64,000 nucleotides of DNA. Source: G965215225 sp965215225 (lineage in GTDB: Bacteria > Pseudomonadota > Gammaproteobacteria > CBDBNL01 > JAAOII01). Positions 17,950 to 26,886 of this stretch are shown in pieces (the stretch's first letter is position 1; every line of letters begins with the position of its first letter). The notes beneath the pieces were generated by a model that saw nothing but the letters and a program-made list of their open reading frames with translations, made no database searches and was not told where the DNA came from. The position numbers were made by a program, and so were the translations under genes. The stretch lies in contig OZ244039.1 in NCBI GenBank assembly GCA_965215225.1, positions 1,612,001-1,676,000 on the forward strand. The letters run 5' to 3'.

Positions 17950-20337
17950 TCACCGACCTAGAACCTGCTTAAGAAGAGTAGAATTTAGCTGGGGTTTGCC
18001 ATCCACCAGGCTCCACCTTTGGCGTTGCTCTTCAAGAGTATCAGAGGTGCAGCGAATGGCGGGATACTGCATATTCGTGCCGAAATCCCAGATGCGATTG
18101 TCATCGGTGCGTTCATTTCCATCTATCTGACCATTCAAGTTAGTATCACACCAAACATTAATGTCGTCGCTGCTAGCATTCCAAGTCATATATATATCCT
18201 CATACATGGTAGGAGAGCGCAGCTCGCTCAGAGAGACATTAGTCCTATAATCGGCGGGAATAAAAGTAGTCCTCATGGGAGCATCATAATTACTACTGAT
18301 ATTATGCCAATAGGTTGCATCTATTCTACCGCTTGTGCTGGATCCCAACAACCCCGCTCCTTGAGCAACCTCGGCTAATACATAAGAAGATTCTATAGTA
18401 GTAAAGTCACCTTGCCCTACTAGCCCACCAAAATTACCCATACCCCTTATAGAAGTAGCAATAGCATAGGAAGAAATAATAGCATTATTATTATTGGCAC
18501 CATGTCCCAGCAAACCGCCAATACGGAACTCTCCTTCCACTTGACCAAATATGCCATAGGAAGAAATCAAACGAGCCAGTTCACTAGTACCAACCAATCC
18601 GCCTATATTATTCGTTCCTTTTATTGAAGTGGAAAAAGCATAGGAAGAGACTACTCTCATATTAAAGCCACCATCGCCTACCAGACCGCCAACCTGATGT
18701 TGGCCCTCAACCTTCATTGAAATAGCACTGGCGCCTCTAATATCAGCACCGCCGCCAATCCCCAACAAACCACCAACCCTAGCGTCAGTCGCCTCTATAC
18801 TGACCGTTGAGGCAGAAGCATTGATAATAGTGATTTGACCGCCATCACCAACTAAACCACCAACTATGTTTCCCCCACTAATGTTGGTCGAAATAGCACT
18901 GGCTCCTCTAATATCAGCACCAACGCCAGTCCCCAACAGACCACCAACATCAGTATCAATAGTATCAGTCCCCATTATATTGACCGATGAGGCAGAAGAA
19001 TCTATAATGCTGCTTCCATCGCCATTACCAATTAAGCCGCCAACTTCGCTTCCCCCACTAATGTTGGTCGAAATAGCACTGGCTCCTCTAATATCAGCAC
19101 CAGTGCCAGTCCCCAACAAACCGCCAACCTCATCACCAGCCCCCACTATACTGACCGATGAGGCAGACGAATTGATAATAGTGCTGCTATCGCCATTGCC
19201 AACTAAGCCGCCAACTTCGCTTCCCCCACTAATGTTGGTAGAAATAGCACTGGCTCCTCTAATATCAGCACCAGTGCCAGTCCCCAACAAACCGCCAACC
19301 TCATCACCAGCCCCCACTATATTGACCGATGAGGCAGAAGAATTGATAATAGTGCTGCTATCGCCATTGCCAACTAAGCCACCAACTTCGCTTCCCCCAC
19401 TAATGTTGGTAGCAACAGCAGAGGAATCAATAATCTGCGCGCCAACTCCCCTCCCCATTAGCCCCCCTACCCTATCGCCACTAGCACTAATATTAACGAC
19501 AACCTGAGAGGAAATGATAGTGACATTATCGCCATCTCCCACCAGACCGCCAACAAAACTAGTCCCATTAAGATCTGACAACACAACCGAAGAATCAACA
19601 ATCCTAAGATCCTTGCCTTTGCCAGCCAAGCCTCCAACACTGCTATTACCACTAACAATCATAGCCTTGATATGAAGGTTACTAATCTGCCCACTGACAC
19701 TACTTAGTAGCCCCACACAATCGTCAGCTGCGCGTTCGATATAAACATCACTCAGAACAAAACCATTGCCCTCAAACAATAGGTTCATAGGTTCGCTTCG
19801 ACAATCTGTCCCATTATTTCCCAATGGCTGCCAATCAGCAGATGCCAGACTGAGGTTGGTCGCCAACTCATAGCCAATACAACCTTGCCCACTGCAGCCC
19901 GGCTCAGCAGCAAAGCCTCCTTCGATCTCGTCTATCTCACTCAGCTGGGTGGCATCCGACACCTCTATTAAACCATCCCCATCGTCATCCAAATCACGAT
20001 TATTGCCTATCCTATCTTGGTCGGTATCAAGATATTCAGCTGGATCAAGAGGGAAGGCGTCATTTGTATCTGGCACATTATCATTGTCATCATCGTCATC
20101 ACAAGCATTGCCATGATCATCTCGGTCGGTATTATTCTGGTCTCGATTAGGGACATCTGGGCAATTATCTAAGCTATCTGATATAGTATCATTATCTCTG
20201 TCTAATATAGTATCATTATCTCTGTCGCCACCAGGAGTTGAAACCTTAATGCTGCCAGGACTTCCTTCACAAGCAACAACGAAAAGCCAAAAGCCCAAAG
20301 GGAAAACAACGGAAAAGAAGACGCGTTGACTGAACAA
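17950..20337 (-). CDS. GLP2: lipoprotein with TSP3-like and about thirteen GLUG repeats
   Basis: Largest repeat domain of the five paralogues. Signal peptide VFFSVVFPLGFWLFVVAC with a lipobox at Cys ~23. TSP3-type Ca-binding repeats (DSLDNCPDVPNRDQNNTDRD and following) cover ~45-125. GLUG units run from ~205 to 640. It ends with the family block VWCDTNLNGQIDGNERTDDN, IWDFG, QYPAIRC and KPQLNSTLLKQVLGR. The start is TTG 20337; no ATG precedes the lipobox in frame, so the start is less sure. A 57-residue (171-bp) unit is repeated about three times at ~345-520 with almost identical DNA. Confidence 0.75.
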   Translation of the reverse strand: MFSQRVFFSVVFPLGFWLFVVACEGSPGSIKVSTPGGDRDNDTILDRDNDTISDSLDNCPDVPNRDQNNTDRDDHGNACDDDDDNDNVPDTNDAFPLDPAEYLDTDQDRIGNNRDLDDDGDGLIEVSDATQLSEIDEIEGGFAAEPGCSGQGCIGYELATNLSLASADWQPLGNNGTDCRSEPMNLLFEGNGFVLSDVYIERAADDCVGLLSSVSGQISNLHIKAMIVSGNSSVGGLAGKGKDLRIVDSSVVLSDLNGTSFVGGLVGDGDNVTIISSQVVVNISASGDRVGGLMGRGVGAQIIDSSAVATNISGGSEVGGLVGNGDSSTIINSSASSVNIVGAGDEVGGLLGTGTGADIRGASAISTNISGGSEVGGLVGNGDSSTIINSSASSVSIVGAGDEVGGLLGTGTGADIRGASAISTNISGGSEVGGLIGNGDGSSIIDSSASSVNIMGTDTIDTDVGGLLGTGVGADIRGASAISTNISGGNIVGGLVGDGGQITIINASASTVSIEATDARVGGLLGIGGGADIRGASAISMKVEGQHQVGGLVGDGGFNMRVVSSYAFSTSIKGTNNIGGLVGTSELARLISSYGIFGQVEGEFRIGGLLGHGANNNNAIISSYAIATSIRGMGNFGGLVGQGDFTTIESSYVLAEVAQGAGLLGSSTSGRIDATYWHNISSNYDAPMRTTFIPADYRTNVSLSELRSPTMYEDIYMTWNASSDDINVWCDTNLNGQIDGNERTDDNRIWDFGTNMQYPAIRCTSDTLEEQRQRWSLVDGKPQLNSTLLKQVLGR
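18866..19410 (-). repeat. 171-bp intragenic tandem repeat in GLP2
   Basis: The block CGCTTCCCCCACTAATGTTG recurs at 19047, 19218 and 19389, a period of exactly 171 bp (57 codons), with a more diverged copy around 18866. Because the period is a multiple of three, gain or loss changes repeat number without shifting frame. Confidence 0.85.
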
Positions 20338-20914
20338 TCTAGTTAGTATTCTTTATCAATAAAATATCAATATCAGCCTTAAAGCACAAGCAAAAGACTG
20401 ATAGTAGCTATTTTACTATAAATCCTTGCTAGTTTTTTAATCCAGTTAACCTAATTAAGATTCCATTATTGACTTTATTTTTACTATCGGTTTCATATTG
20501 GTTTCATATTAAGGTTCAAACATAGAAACCAGCTAACTAGAAACTAGGCTTACCAAAACTATAACTAGATTATGGCGGGGATATTGGAGATATTAAGGCT
20601 ATTAGGAATATGGGAATATTATTGACTTTATTTTTACTATCGGTTTCATATTGGTTTCATATTAAGGTTCAAACATAGAAACCAGCTAACTAGAAACTAG
20701 GCTTACCAAAACTATAACTAGCTTATGGTGGGGATATTGGAGATATTAAGGCTATTAGGAATATGGGGATATTAAGGATATCAGAGGTATCGGGGATATT
20801 GGGGATATTGGCAAGCGCCCGCGGCACACCGTCTAAGACCCAAACTATAGCTAGATTATGATAGAAATATTAGGGATATTAAGGATATTAGAGGTATTGG
20901 GGATATTGGCGATA
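20338..20914. repeat. 153-bp direct repeat and GATATT-rich stretch between GLP2 and GLP3
   Basis: A 153-bp unit starting ATTATTGACTTTATTTTTAC is present twice (20465-20617 and 20618-20770), nearly identical. It is followed by irregular GGATATT/AGATATT repeats up to the GLP3 stop. No gene is visible. The promoter of GLP2 must lie near 20340-20460. Confidence 0.85.
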
Positions 20915-22789
20915 TCAGGGCATTGTAGCTTGTGAGTCAATGGCTGGTCTGCCATCAGAACCTAGATGCCACCCTTGTCTTTGTTGGCTCAAGCTAGCTG
21001 AGGTGCAGCGAACAGCAGGATAATCAGTGTTGCTGCCAAAATCCCAGATTCGATTATCGGCAAGCTGCTCATCAGAACTAAGATTGCCATCAAGATTGCT
21101 ATCACACCAGCCAGTCATATTAATTAAGCCACTGACATCCGCCCAAATGATGTGGGACAAATCCACTGGCTTATCCCAATCGCGATAGATAAGGCTCTCA
21201 TTATCTTGCAGAACCTCAGTTGTCCTACCATAGCTAGTATCAAAACCCCCAGTGATATTATTATCCCAATAGGATGCAGTGATACCACTGGTAGTAAAGC
21301 CAGCAAGTCCCCCTGCCCCAGATTCATCGGCACTATGAGAAATCGCATAAGAATTGAAAATTCTGGCATTCCTATTGCCACCTACCAAGCCGCCAATAAC
21401 AGCCCCCTCAGCGAAATAGCCAGTCACGCCATAAGAAGAGACAATAGTTGCATATGTCCCATCTCCCACTAGCCCCCCTATATTATCTTGCCTGCCTCCT
21501 ATAGTGCCAGATAGGGCATAGGAAGAAATAACAACTGCCTGTTGGCCGTCTCCCACCAGACCACCTATACTATAAGAGCCACTGATATTATTAGAGACGG
21601 CATAAGAAGCAATGACCCTGCCAAGACGATGAGAGGCAGTTAACCCTCCCGCCGGTCCCTCTGCCTCAATATTGAAACGAGTGATGGCAGAAGAAGCCCT
21701 TACAGTCGTCTGGTCGCTTCTACCTATCAATCCACCTACAAGATTCTGCCCTTTGGCAGAATCGGAAACAACCGAACAGGCTGTAATCATCGCCCTAGTC
21801 GCAACCCCAGCCAACACACCTACCCCAGTGCTTCCTCGGATACTACTTGCGGCTATATGGAGATTGCGAACCTCCCCTTCAACCTGGCTAAATAAGCCAA
21901 CACAATTTTGAGTGGGGCGAGCAATTTTCAAACCTTCTACAACATAATCATTGCCCTCAAAGATGGCGGTGAAAGGCTCTCCCGAACAAAGAAAGCTAGG
22001 AGGTGGTTTAGAACTATTATCATAACCAATAGGCTGCCAGCCTTTGCCGTCATCCACATCTTGATAGGCGGCAATATTAATGTCATTCACTAGCTCATAG
22101 CCAACACAGCGGTGAATAGAATCGCCATTGCCACAGCCGCTGGTATTGAGAAACCCATTGGCTTCTAACCTACGCCCTCTAGCATTGAGCTGATAGCGGA
22201 CCGCATCCAATTCAGCAGAGTTTCTTATATCAATCAACCCATCGCCATCATCATCCACATCCTCAACATCATAAATCCCATCATCGTCATCATCACTATC
22301 GCAGCTATCACCCTGATGGTCATTATCTGTATCTAATTGCGAAGGATTAAACACCATAGGGCAGTTGTCATTTTCATCCTCAATCAGATCCTTATCCTTG
22401 TCCTCAATAGTATCCATAGCGTCAGGATCTCCCTCCCCTGTTACTGGATTATCACTTTCCCCTTCGCCATTGCCACTATTGTTTCCGCCTCCGCTGGGAT
22501 CTTCTCGCTCTGTTGTTGGATTATCATTCTCGTTATCGTCAATAGTTTCATTAACCGAGCTAGGTTCACAATCATCTGATTGAGAATTCTGATCGGCCGG
22601 GTCGGCCGAGCAATCGTCTTCAACAATCTCCTCATATGAAGGGTCTGATGGACTAGCGGGAAAGTTCATATTATCCGCGTTTCCAACACAGGCAGTCATA
22701 AATAACAGTGCAACCAAGCACAGATGATTCCTAAAGATTAGGCGATTAGTGATTAGGTTCAAAAATTGAACTAGATGAAGTGTCCTCAT
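20915..22789 (-). CDS. GLP3: lipoprotein with TSP3-like and GLUG repeats
   Basis: Start 22789 (MRTLHLVQF) is set by a strong ribosome-binding site, AGGAGGGAAGAAA, directly upstream; the frame open to 22816 is ignored. Signal peptide with lipobox LFMTAC at ~40. A low-complexity Asp/Asn/Glu/Ser/Gly region (~45-125) precedes the Ca-binding motif DTDNDHQGDSCDSDDDDDGI. About six GLUG units lie at ~270-480. The family tail WCDSNLDGNLSSDEQLADNR and IWDFGSNTDYPAVRC is present, but the last residues (GRPAIDSQATMP) differ from GLP1/GLP4. It probably forms one transcription direction with GLP2. Confidence 0.75.
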   Translation of the reverse strand: MRTLHLVQFLNLITNRLIFRNHLCLVALLFMTACVGNADNMNFPASPSDPSYEEIVEDDCSADPADQNSQSDDCEPSSVNETIDDNENDNPTTEREDPSGGGNNSGNGEGESDNPVTGEGDPDAMDTIEDKDKDLIEDENDNCPMVFNPSQLDTDNDHQGDSCDSDDDDDGIYDVEDVDDDGDGLIDIRNSAELDAVRYQLNARGRRLEANGFLNTSGCGNGDSIHRCVGYELVNDINIAAYQDVDDGKGWQPIGYDNSSKPPPSFLCSGEPFTAIFEGNDYVVEGLKIARPTQNCVGLFSQVEGEVRNLHIAASSIRGSTGVGVLAGVATRAMITACSVVSDSAKGQNLVGGLIGRSDQTTVRASSAITRFNIEAEGPAGGLTASHRLGRVIASYAVSNNISGSYSIGGLVGDGQQAVVISSYALSGTIGGRQDNIGGLVGDGTYATIVSSYGVTGYFAEGAVIGGLVGGNRNARIFNSYAISHSADESGAGGLAGFTTSGITASYWDNNITGGFDTSYGRTTEVLQDNESLIYRDWDKPVDLSHIIWADVSGLINMTGWCDSNLDGNLSSDEQLADNRIWDFGSNTDYPAVRCTSASLSQQRQGWHLGSDGRPAIDSQATMP

Positions 22790-23178
22790 TTTCTTCCCTC
22801 CTTTGATAAGAAGCACAAGATGTTGTTCTACTGAATGTCATAAACCATCTCGGCATAATCTTAAACAATAAGAACTATGCATACTTAAAACAAGGGGTCA
22901 GAACAATTTTTTTAGCTAGATTTTCTATCGCCAAGAATAGCAGCAAGAGAAGTCTATCTCAGTCAACAAGTCAGCAAATCAGAACGCCAGATTGATGTAA
23001 GGCAAAGATAAATGTCTCCGTAGACTCTCTAGAAAGTGAACAAGCCAAACCGCCAGATTAATGTAAGGCAAAAAGCTTAGAGTTGTAGATTGATTTAGAC
23101 TGATTTGATCTAGTCTTTTTTATTTATAGCAAAGAAGAATTCCTTAAGTTCAATGAGATGTTAATTAGCCAGCAACTA
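22790..23178. other. Intergenic region GLP3 / KAP NTPase
   Basis: No gene seen. It contains a short direct repeat CGCCAGATT(G/A)ATGTAAGGCAAA near 22983 and 23050, and the GLP3 ribosome-binding site at its left edge. Confidence 0.4.
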
Positions 23179-24924
23179 TTATGGATGGCTGATAATATTA
23201 AAGAGAGTTTCAGGTGTAATGTCAAAAATAGTGAATCTTAATAAAGCATCGCCGATACCCTCAATCCACTTTTTGTCTTTTGGATCCACTCCTAAGATCC
23301 TAAAATCTGGCAGCTCTGGGTCTATTTTTTTAATTTCATAATCAGGATTTTGACTACTTATTATCTTCTCGGCATATTTTTCAAAAATTTTGTCTTTTCT
23401 AGCTAAAGAACAATGAAGATAGATTTTTATCCAAAGATAATCCTCATTCACATTCGGATATTGCTCAACAAACTGGTGTATCTTTTTGTGTTGTTCCATT
23501 ATTGGTTGAGTAGTTTCAACAGTGAACAAATCTCTTCGTTTAATATAAAGAGCGGTATAAAAAAGAACTAAATAAAAATCAATAGAATATACTTCCTCTG
23601 CGCGTGCTTCATCCAGTTTTGATAGTTTAGTCGACTCTGCCTTCTTTCCTACTAACATATTAGTAGTCTCATTCTGCCTTTGTATGTCTCTATTTAATTC
23701 ATTCTCTACATCTTTTAACTCATTCTCACTTAGTTGTTCTTTTTTTAAGATATCAAACAGGTCCTCACGATTCTTAGTAAACTGCCTCTCGTCTGCTAAT
23801 ATCTCCCTTATGTATTTATCAAATGCCTTATGAGAAATGGTTATCCATTCCTGAGTTTGACGAAGGCTTAGATCAAATGTCTCATAAAAATTAAACCACT
23901 TGTCTATGTTCTTTTGAGCCTTATCAAAATGAATATCAGGCTGCTGTTCAAATTTTTCAATCTCTGTCTGAATATAATTTTTCACTGCTTGGCTATAGGC
24001 ATTTGTCAAAGAAAATTCTCGCTGAAAAAACTTATCATAATAGCCAGCAAAATCCAAGTCCTTGCCAAAAAGTTCCCTCACTGTGGTTTCAAGCTGTTGG
24101 CGGTTAACAGCAAAGAGGAAGCAGATCTTAGGAATATCAAAAAAGTGTTTTATGGACTCCAAAAAGTCTACTGCATAATCAGGTTTTACCCTATCCAATT
24201 CATCTACCACAATGATCAAGTCTCTTTTTGTTATCTCTTTATATTCTGATATGACTTGATTGATTTTGTCAGTGGTTGACTGTGTTGAAGGTAAATCGTC
24301 CTCCTTTTTACGAAACATCCCTACTACTTTTATGAAACCAAAAGCAAATGTTAGCGGAATAGAAAGACTGGGGGCCAGACTAATAACAAGATCCTTCGCT
24401 AAATGAGCAGCTTCTATTAATGCCTTCTTCTTTTCAGGGGGTATATAAGGTTTTTTATCTGAACGCAAAAAATCAATAAATTCGTTTAGTATCGCAACTG
24501 CAGGATTGCCATATTTTTCTGTTTCCCAAGCATTGATGCTGAAAATTGTATATTTAGTATCGTCATCATCACTGTTGCTACTAGTTTTGGCAGCTTCATC
24601 AGTATTGGTAGCTTCATCAGTATTGGCTGCATCATTCTTTGTAGTAGTAATAGTGTCCTCATTATTCTTGCTGTTTCCTTCAACAGAGGTTGAAGCATCC
24701 TTCTCGTCTCTTATCATATTCTTAAACATCTCAAGAAAAGTAGTCTTCCCTTTGCCAAAGCCGGCATCCAAGCTAATGGTATAGGCTCCCTCTTTGCTAT
24801 GCTTCATACCGTTTCTAATATCATTAAGAAGCCCCTTAGCAAAGGGCTCCTCTAGGCTAAGCTTGTCAAAACCTTTAAAAGTTTTCTTTGTAGTTCCCTC
24901 TGTAGCTTTCTCTGTCATAATCAT
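23179..24924 (-). CDS. KAP-family P-loop NTPase
   Basis: KAP NTPases are STAND-related ATPases, several of which act in phage defence or membrane-associated processes. Walker A is GFGKGKTT at residues 55-62, and Walker B is DLIIVVDELDR near residue 237, followed by FAVNRQQL in the sensor region. A hydrophobic segment, LVISLAPSLSIPLTFAFGFI near residue 180, could be the membrane insertion typical of KAP proteins. Residues ~75-120 are a low-complexity linker with TNTDEA repeats. It stands alone with its own -10 (24961-24966). A role in defence is inference only. Confidence 0.78.
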   Translation of the reverse strand: MIMTEKATEGTTKKTFKGFDKLSLEEPFAKGLLNDIRNGMKHSKEGAYTISLDAGFGKGKTTFLEMFKNMIRDEKDASTSVEGNSKNNEDTITTTKNDAANTDEATNTDEAAKTSSNSDDDDTKYTIFSINAWETEKYGNPAVAILNEFIDFLRSDKKPYIPPEKKKALIEAAHLAKDLVISLAPSLSIPLTFAFGFIKVVGMFRKKEDDLPSTQSTTDKINQVISEYKEITKRDLIIVVDELDRVKPDYAVDFLESIKHFFDIPKICFLFAVNRQQLETTVRELFGKDLDFAGYYDKFFQREFSLTNAYSQAVKNYIQTEIEKFEQQPDIHFDKAQKNIDKWFNFYETFDLSLRQTQEWITISHKAFDKYIREILADERQFTKNREDLFDILKKEQLSENELKDVENELNRDIQRQNETTNMLVGKKAESTKLSKLDEARAEEVYSIDFYLVLFYTALYIKRRDLFTVETTQPIMEQHKKIHQFVEQYPNVNEDYLWIKIYLHCSLARKDKIFEKYAEKIISSQNPDYEIKKIDPELPDFRILGVDPKDKKWIEGIGDALLRFTIFDITPETLFNIISHP

Positions 24925-24960
24925 GAAAATTTTAATTAATTAATTAACAACATTGAAGAA

Positions 24961-24966
24961 ATTATA
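24961..24966 (-). promoter_or_regulatory. -10 box of the KAP NTPase gene
   Basis: TATAAT on the minus strand about 37 nt before the start codon, in an AT-rich leader containing TTAATTAATTAATTAA. No -35 box is evident. Confidence 0.45.
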
Positions 24967-25105
24967 CCCTAAAAAAACAAAAATTTGTATCTAACTGAAA
25001 AAATTAATACGACATGCATTTTATAAATCACTTACATTAAGAGGACTTAGGTTGGCGCTTCTATAAAACCCTATAGAACATCAAAATCAATAACCAACAA
25101 AAAAT

Positions 25106-25157
25106 CGTTCGCCCCCCTGTTGCCGCCGTGAAATGGCGAAGCCCTAAGCCCCTAGAC
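25106..25157 (-). pseudogene. Degenerate duplicate of tRNA-Glu
   Basis: The segment CCTGTTGCCGCCGTGAAATGGCGAAG...CCCTAGAC matches the anticodon arm and D arm of the tRNA-Glu gene that lies ~110 bp to the right, but the T arm and acceptor stem are lost. The flanks (GAGGA(C/A)TTAGGTTGG(C/T)GCTTCTA at ~25042 and ~25168) are duplicated too, so a unit of about 125 bp carrying the tRNA was duplicated in tandem. Confidence 0.65.
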
Positions 25158-25215
25158 CAAATACAGAGGAGGAATTAGGTTGGTGCTTCTACTAAAAAGG
25201 ACCAGCCGAAAGAAT

Positions 25216-25288
25216 CGTCCCCTAGGGGATTCGAACCCCTGTTGCCGCCGTGAAAGGGCGAAGTCCTAGGCCTCTAGACGAAGGGGAC
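25216..25288 (-). tRNA. tRNA-Glu (UUC)
   Basis: Reads GTCCCCTTCGTCTAGAGGCC... with anticodon loop CCTTTCACG (anticodon TTC), T-loop GGTTCGAATCC and acceptor 3' strand GGGGAC plus G discriminator. 73 nt; CCA not encoded. Highly similar to the enterobacterial tRNA-Glu. Confidence 0.96.
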
Positions 25289-25465
25289 TTGGTTTCTTTT
25301 CTTCAAAATCAATCAAATCAATTCTACCTTAAAAGCAATCTAAGAAGAAAACAGATTGGCTTTATTATAAAAGCACAAAGGCAAAATTAAGGCAATCAAT
25401 AGTTTATTTCTTCTATTTAAAAGAAATAAAAGAATAGTTTATCAAGCAAAAGGTAAAATAACAAG

Positions 25466-26623
25466 ATGGCGCAGCAGAAGTATGACCTGATAATAGTAGG
25501 TGGCGGTATGATAGGAGGAGCCCTAGCCATCGCCCTAGGCAATAGATTTAACCTAGCACTGATAGAAACTGATTGGCATAAGCCAGAACCAGACGGAAGG
25601 GTTATCTCACTCAACAATGCTTCGGCCTCTCTCCTTAAGCGACTAGGCGTCTGGGACGATATGGCGCCAGTTTGTTCCTTTGACCTGGTTGAAGTATGGG
25701 AGGAAGGAGCGCCTCTTGTCCGTTTTGCCGCTGGCGATATAGCTGCCGAGCAGCTTGGTTTTATGGCAGAGAACCATCTTATTTTGGCAGCCATAGCAAA
25801 AAGGCTAAAGCAGAATAAGAACATTGATCTTATTGCCGACAAGGTTGTTGGTATAGATATGGCTGCCACTGGCGCCAGGGTTCATCTTGCCAAAGGGCGC
25901 AGCCTAGCTACATCTCTTGTCATAGGAGCCGATGGCGTCCAGTCGCTCATCCGCCAACAAGCAGGGATAGGCTCAATTAGATTTGAGCACTCCCAAACCG
26001 CGCTAGTAGTTCAGGTAAAAACCAACCAGAGCCATTCAACCACCTGGCAAAGATTTACTCCCACTGGGGCACAAGCCTTTCTGCCATTGCCTTCTAATCG
26101 AGCATCGTTGATCTGGTATAACTCGGCTGAATATAATCGCCAGTTGATTAGTTTTAGTAGCAAGAAGTTTCTCGCTCATCTACAACAAGCCTTTCCTTCA
26201 CGGCTCGGCGATGTAAAGCTAGGCAATCGGATGATGTTTCGAGTAGTCGCTCACCATAGCAAAGACTATGTTCGCGGTTGTGTCCTTCTGGTCGGCGATG
26301 CCGCCCATTCGTTTCATCCCCTTGCTGGCCAAGGAGCCAACTTCGGCTTAATGGATGTGCAGGTGCTAAGCGAACTGCTTCAGCAAACCAATGACATCTG
26401 CCCCGAAAAACTCAATGAATATCAAAAGAGACGCTATGCTCATAACCTCGCTTTTATGCTTGTTCTTGAATCCTTGAACTATGGTTTCAGCAACCTTTCT
26501 ATGCAGTGGCTGAGGTCCAGCGCTATGAACCTCACTAAACTCGCCATGGTCCGAAGATTACTAATAAAGGAAGCCGAAGGAGATAAGAACAGCCTACTTG
26601 CCTCTTTGTATAAATTCATCTAA
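25466..26623 (+). CDS. UbiH/UbiF/VisC-family FAD-dependent hydroxylase
   Basis: Flavin monooxygenase of the ubiquinone-biosynthesis hydroxylase family. FAD-binding GxGxxG-type motif YDLIIVGGGMIGGALAIAL at residues 6-24, central motif near GADGVQSLIRQQAGI, and the second FAD motif VLLVGDAAHSFHPLAGQGANFGLMDV near residue 275, which is the family signature. Length is 385 residues. I cannot decide which ring position it hydroxylates. Downstream is a CCTCCAT simple repeat. Confidence 0.88.
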   Translation: MAQQKYDLIIVGGGMIGGALAIALGNRFNLALIETDWHKPEPDGRVISLNNASASLLKRLGVWDDMAPVCSFDLVEVWEEGAPLVRFAAGDIAAEQLGFMAENHLILAAIAKRLKQNKNIDLIADKVVGIDMAATGARVHLAKGRSLATSLVIGADGVQSLIRQQAGIGSIRFEHSQTALVVQVKTNQSHSTTWQRFTPTGAQAFLPLPSNRASLIWYNSAEYNRQLISFSSKKFLAHLQQAFPSRLGDVKLGNRMMFRVVAHHSKDYVRGCVLLVGDAAHSFHPLAGQGANFGLMDVQVLSELLQQTNDICPEKLNEYQKRRYAHNLAFMLVLESLNYGFSNLSMQWLRSSAMNLTKLAMVRRLLIKEAEGDKNSLLASLYKFI

Positions 26624-26687
26624 TCCTCCATCCTCCATCATCCTCCATCCGTTCCCCTATCACCCATCATCCATCATCCTCCATCCG
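26624..26687. repeat. CCTCCATCAT simple repeat
   Basis: Short irregular array of TCCTCCATCATCC units directly after the UbiH-like stop. Confidence 0.8.
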
Positions 26688-26780
26688 TTCTGCCATCTGT
26701 ATTCCGCCTCGACCGAGTATCCTTCGCGATCTATTCTCAGCCAGAATAAAAACTATCCTCACCTCCCCCGTTCGCCGTGT
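26688..26780 (-). pseudogene. Relic of a GLP lipoprotein gene
   Basis: The minus strand translates as EVRIVFILAENRSRRILGRG and then GIQ. It aligns with EVNIVFVWQENRDDHAGAGI of GLP1 and VVIVFVWMENAEDHGSGGI of GLP4, the segment just before the Ca-binding repeats. It is short, without a start or flanking GLP sequence, and sits just beyond the 3' end of GLP4, so it is a decayed fragment of a further paralogue. Confidence 0.5.
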
Positions 26781-26886
26781 TAAAAGAAACCAAATTGCCA
26801 TCAATTCGCCAAGGCTCGTTATGGTCTTGCTTTTAGGCTTAATTTGCTAATTAGAAGCTTAGAAGCTTATGAAAGCCGGCGCTAGT

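Noticed and set aside
18866..19507. Plus-strand Pro/Thr-rich ORF of 213 codons opposite GLP2
   Set aside because: Shadow of the 171-bp repeats; no ribosome-binding site and no family.
24506..24784. Plus-strand Val/Ser-rich ORF of 92 codons
   Set aside because: Antisense of the low-complexity linker in the KAP NTPase gene.
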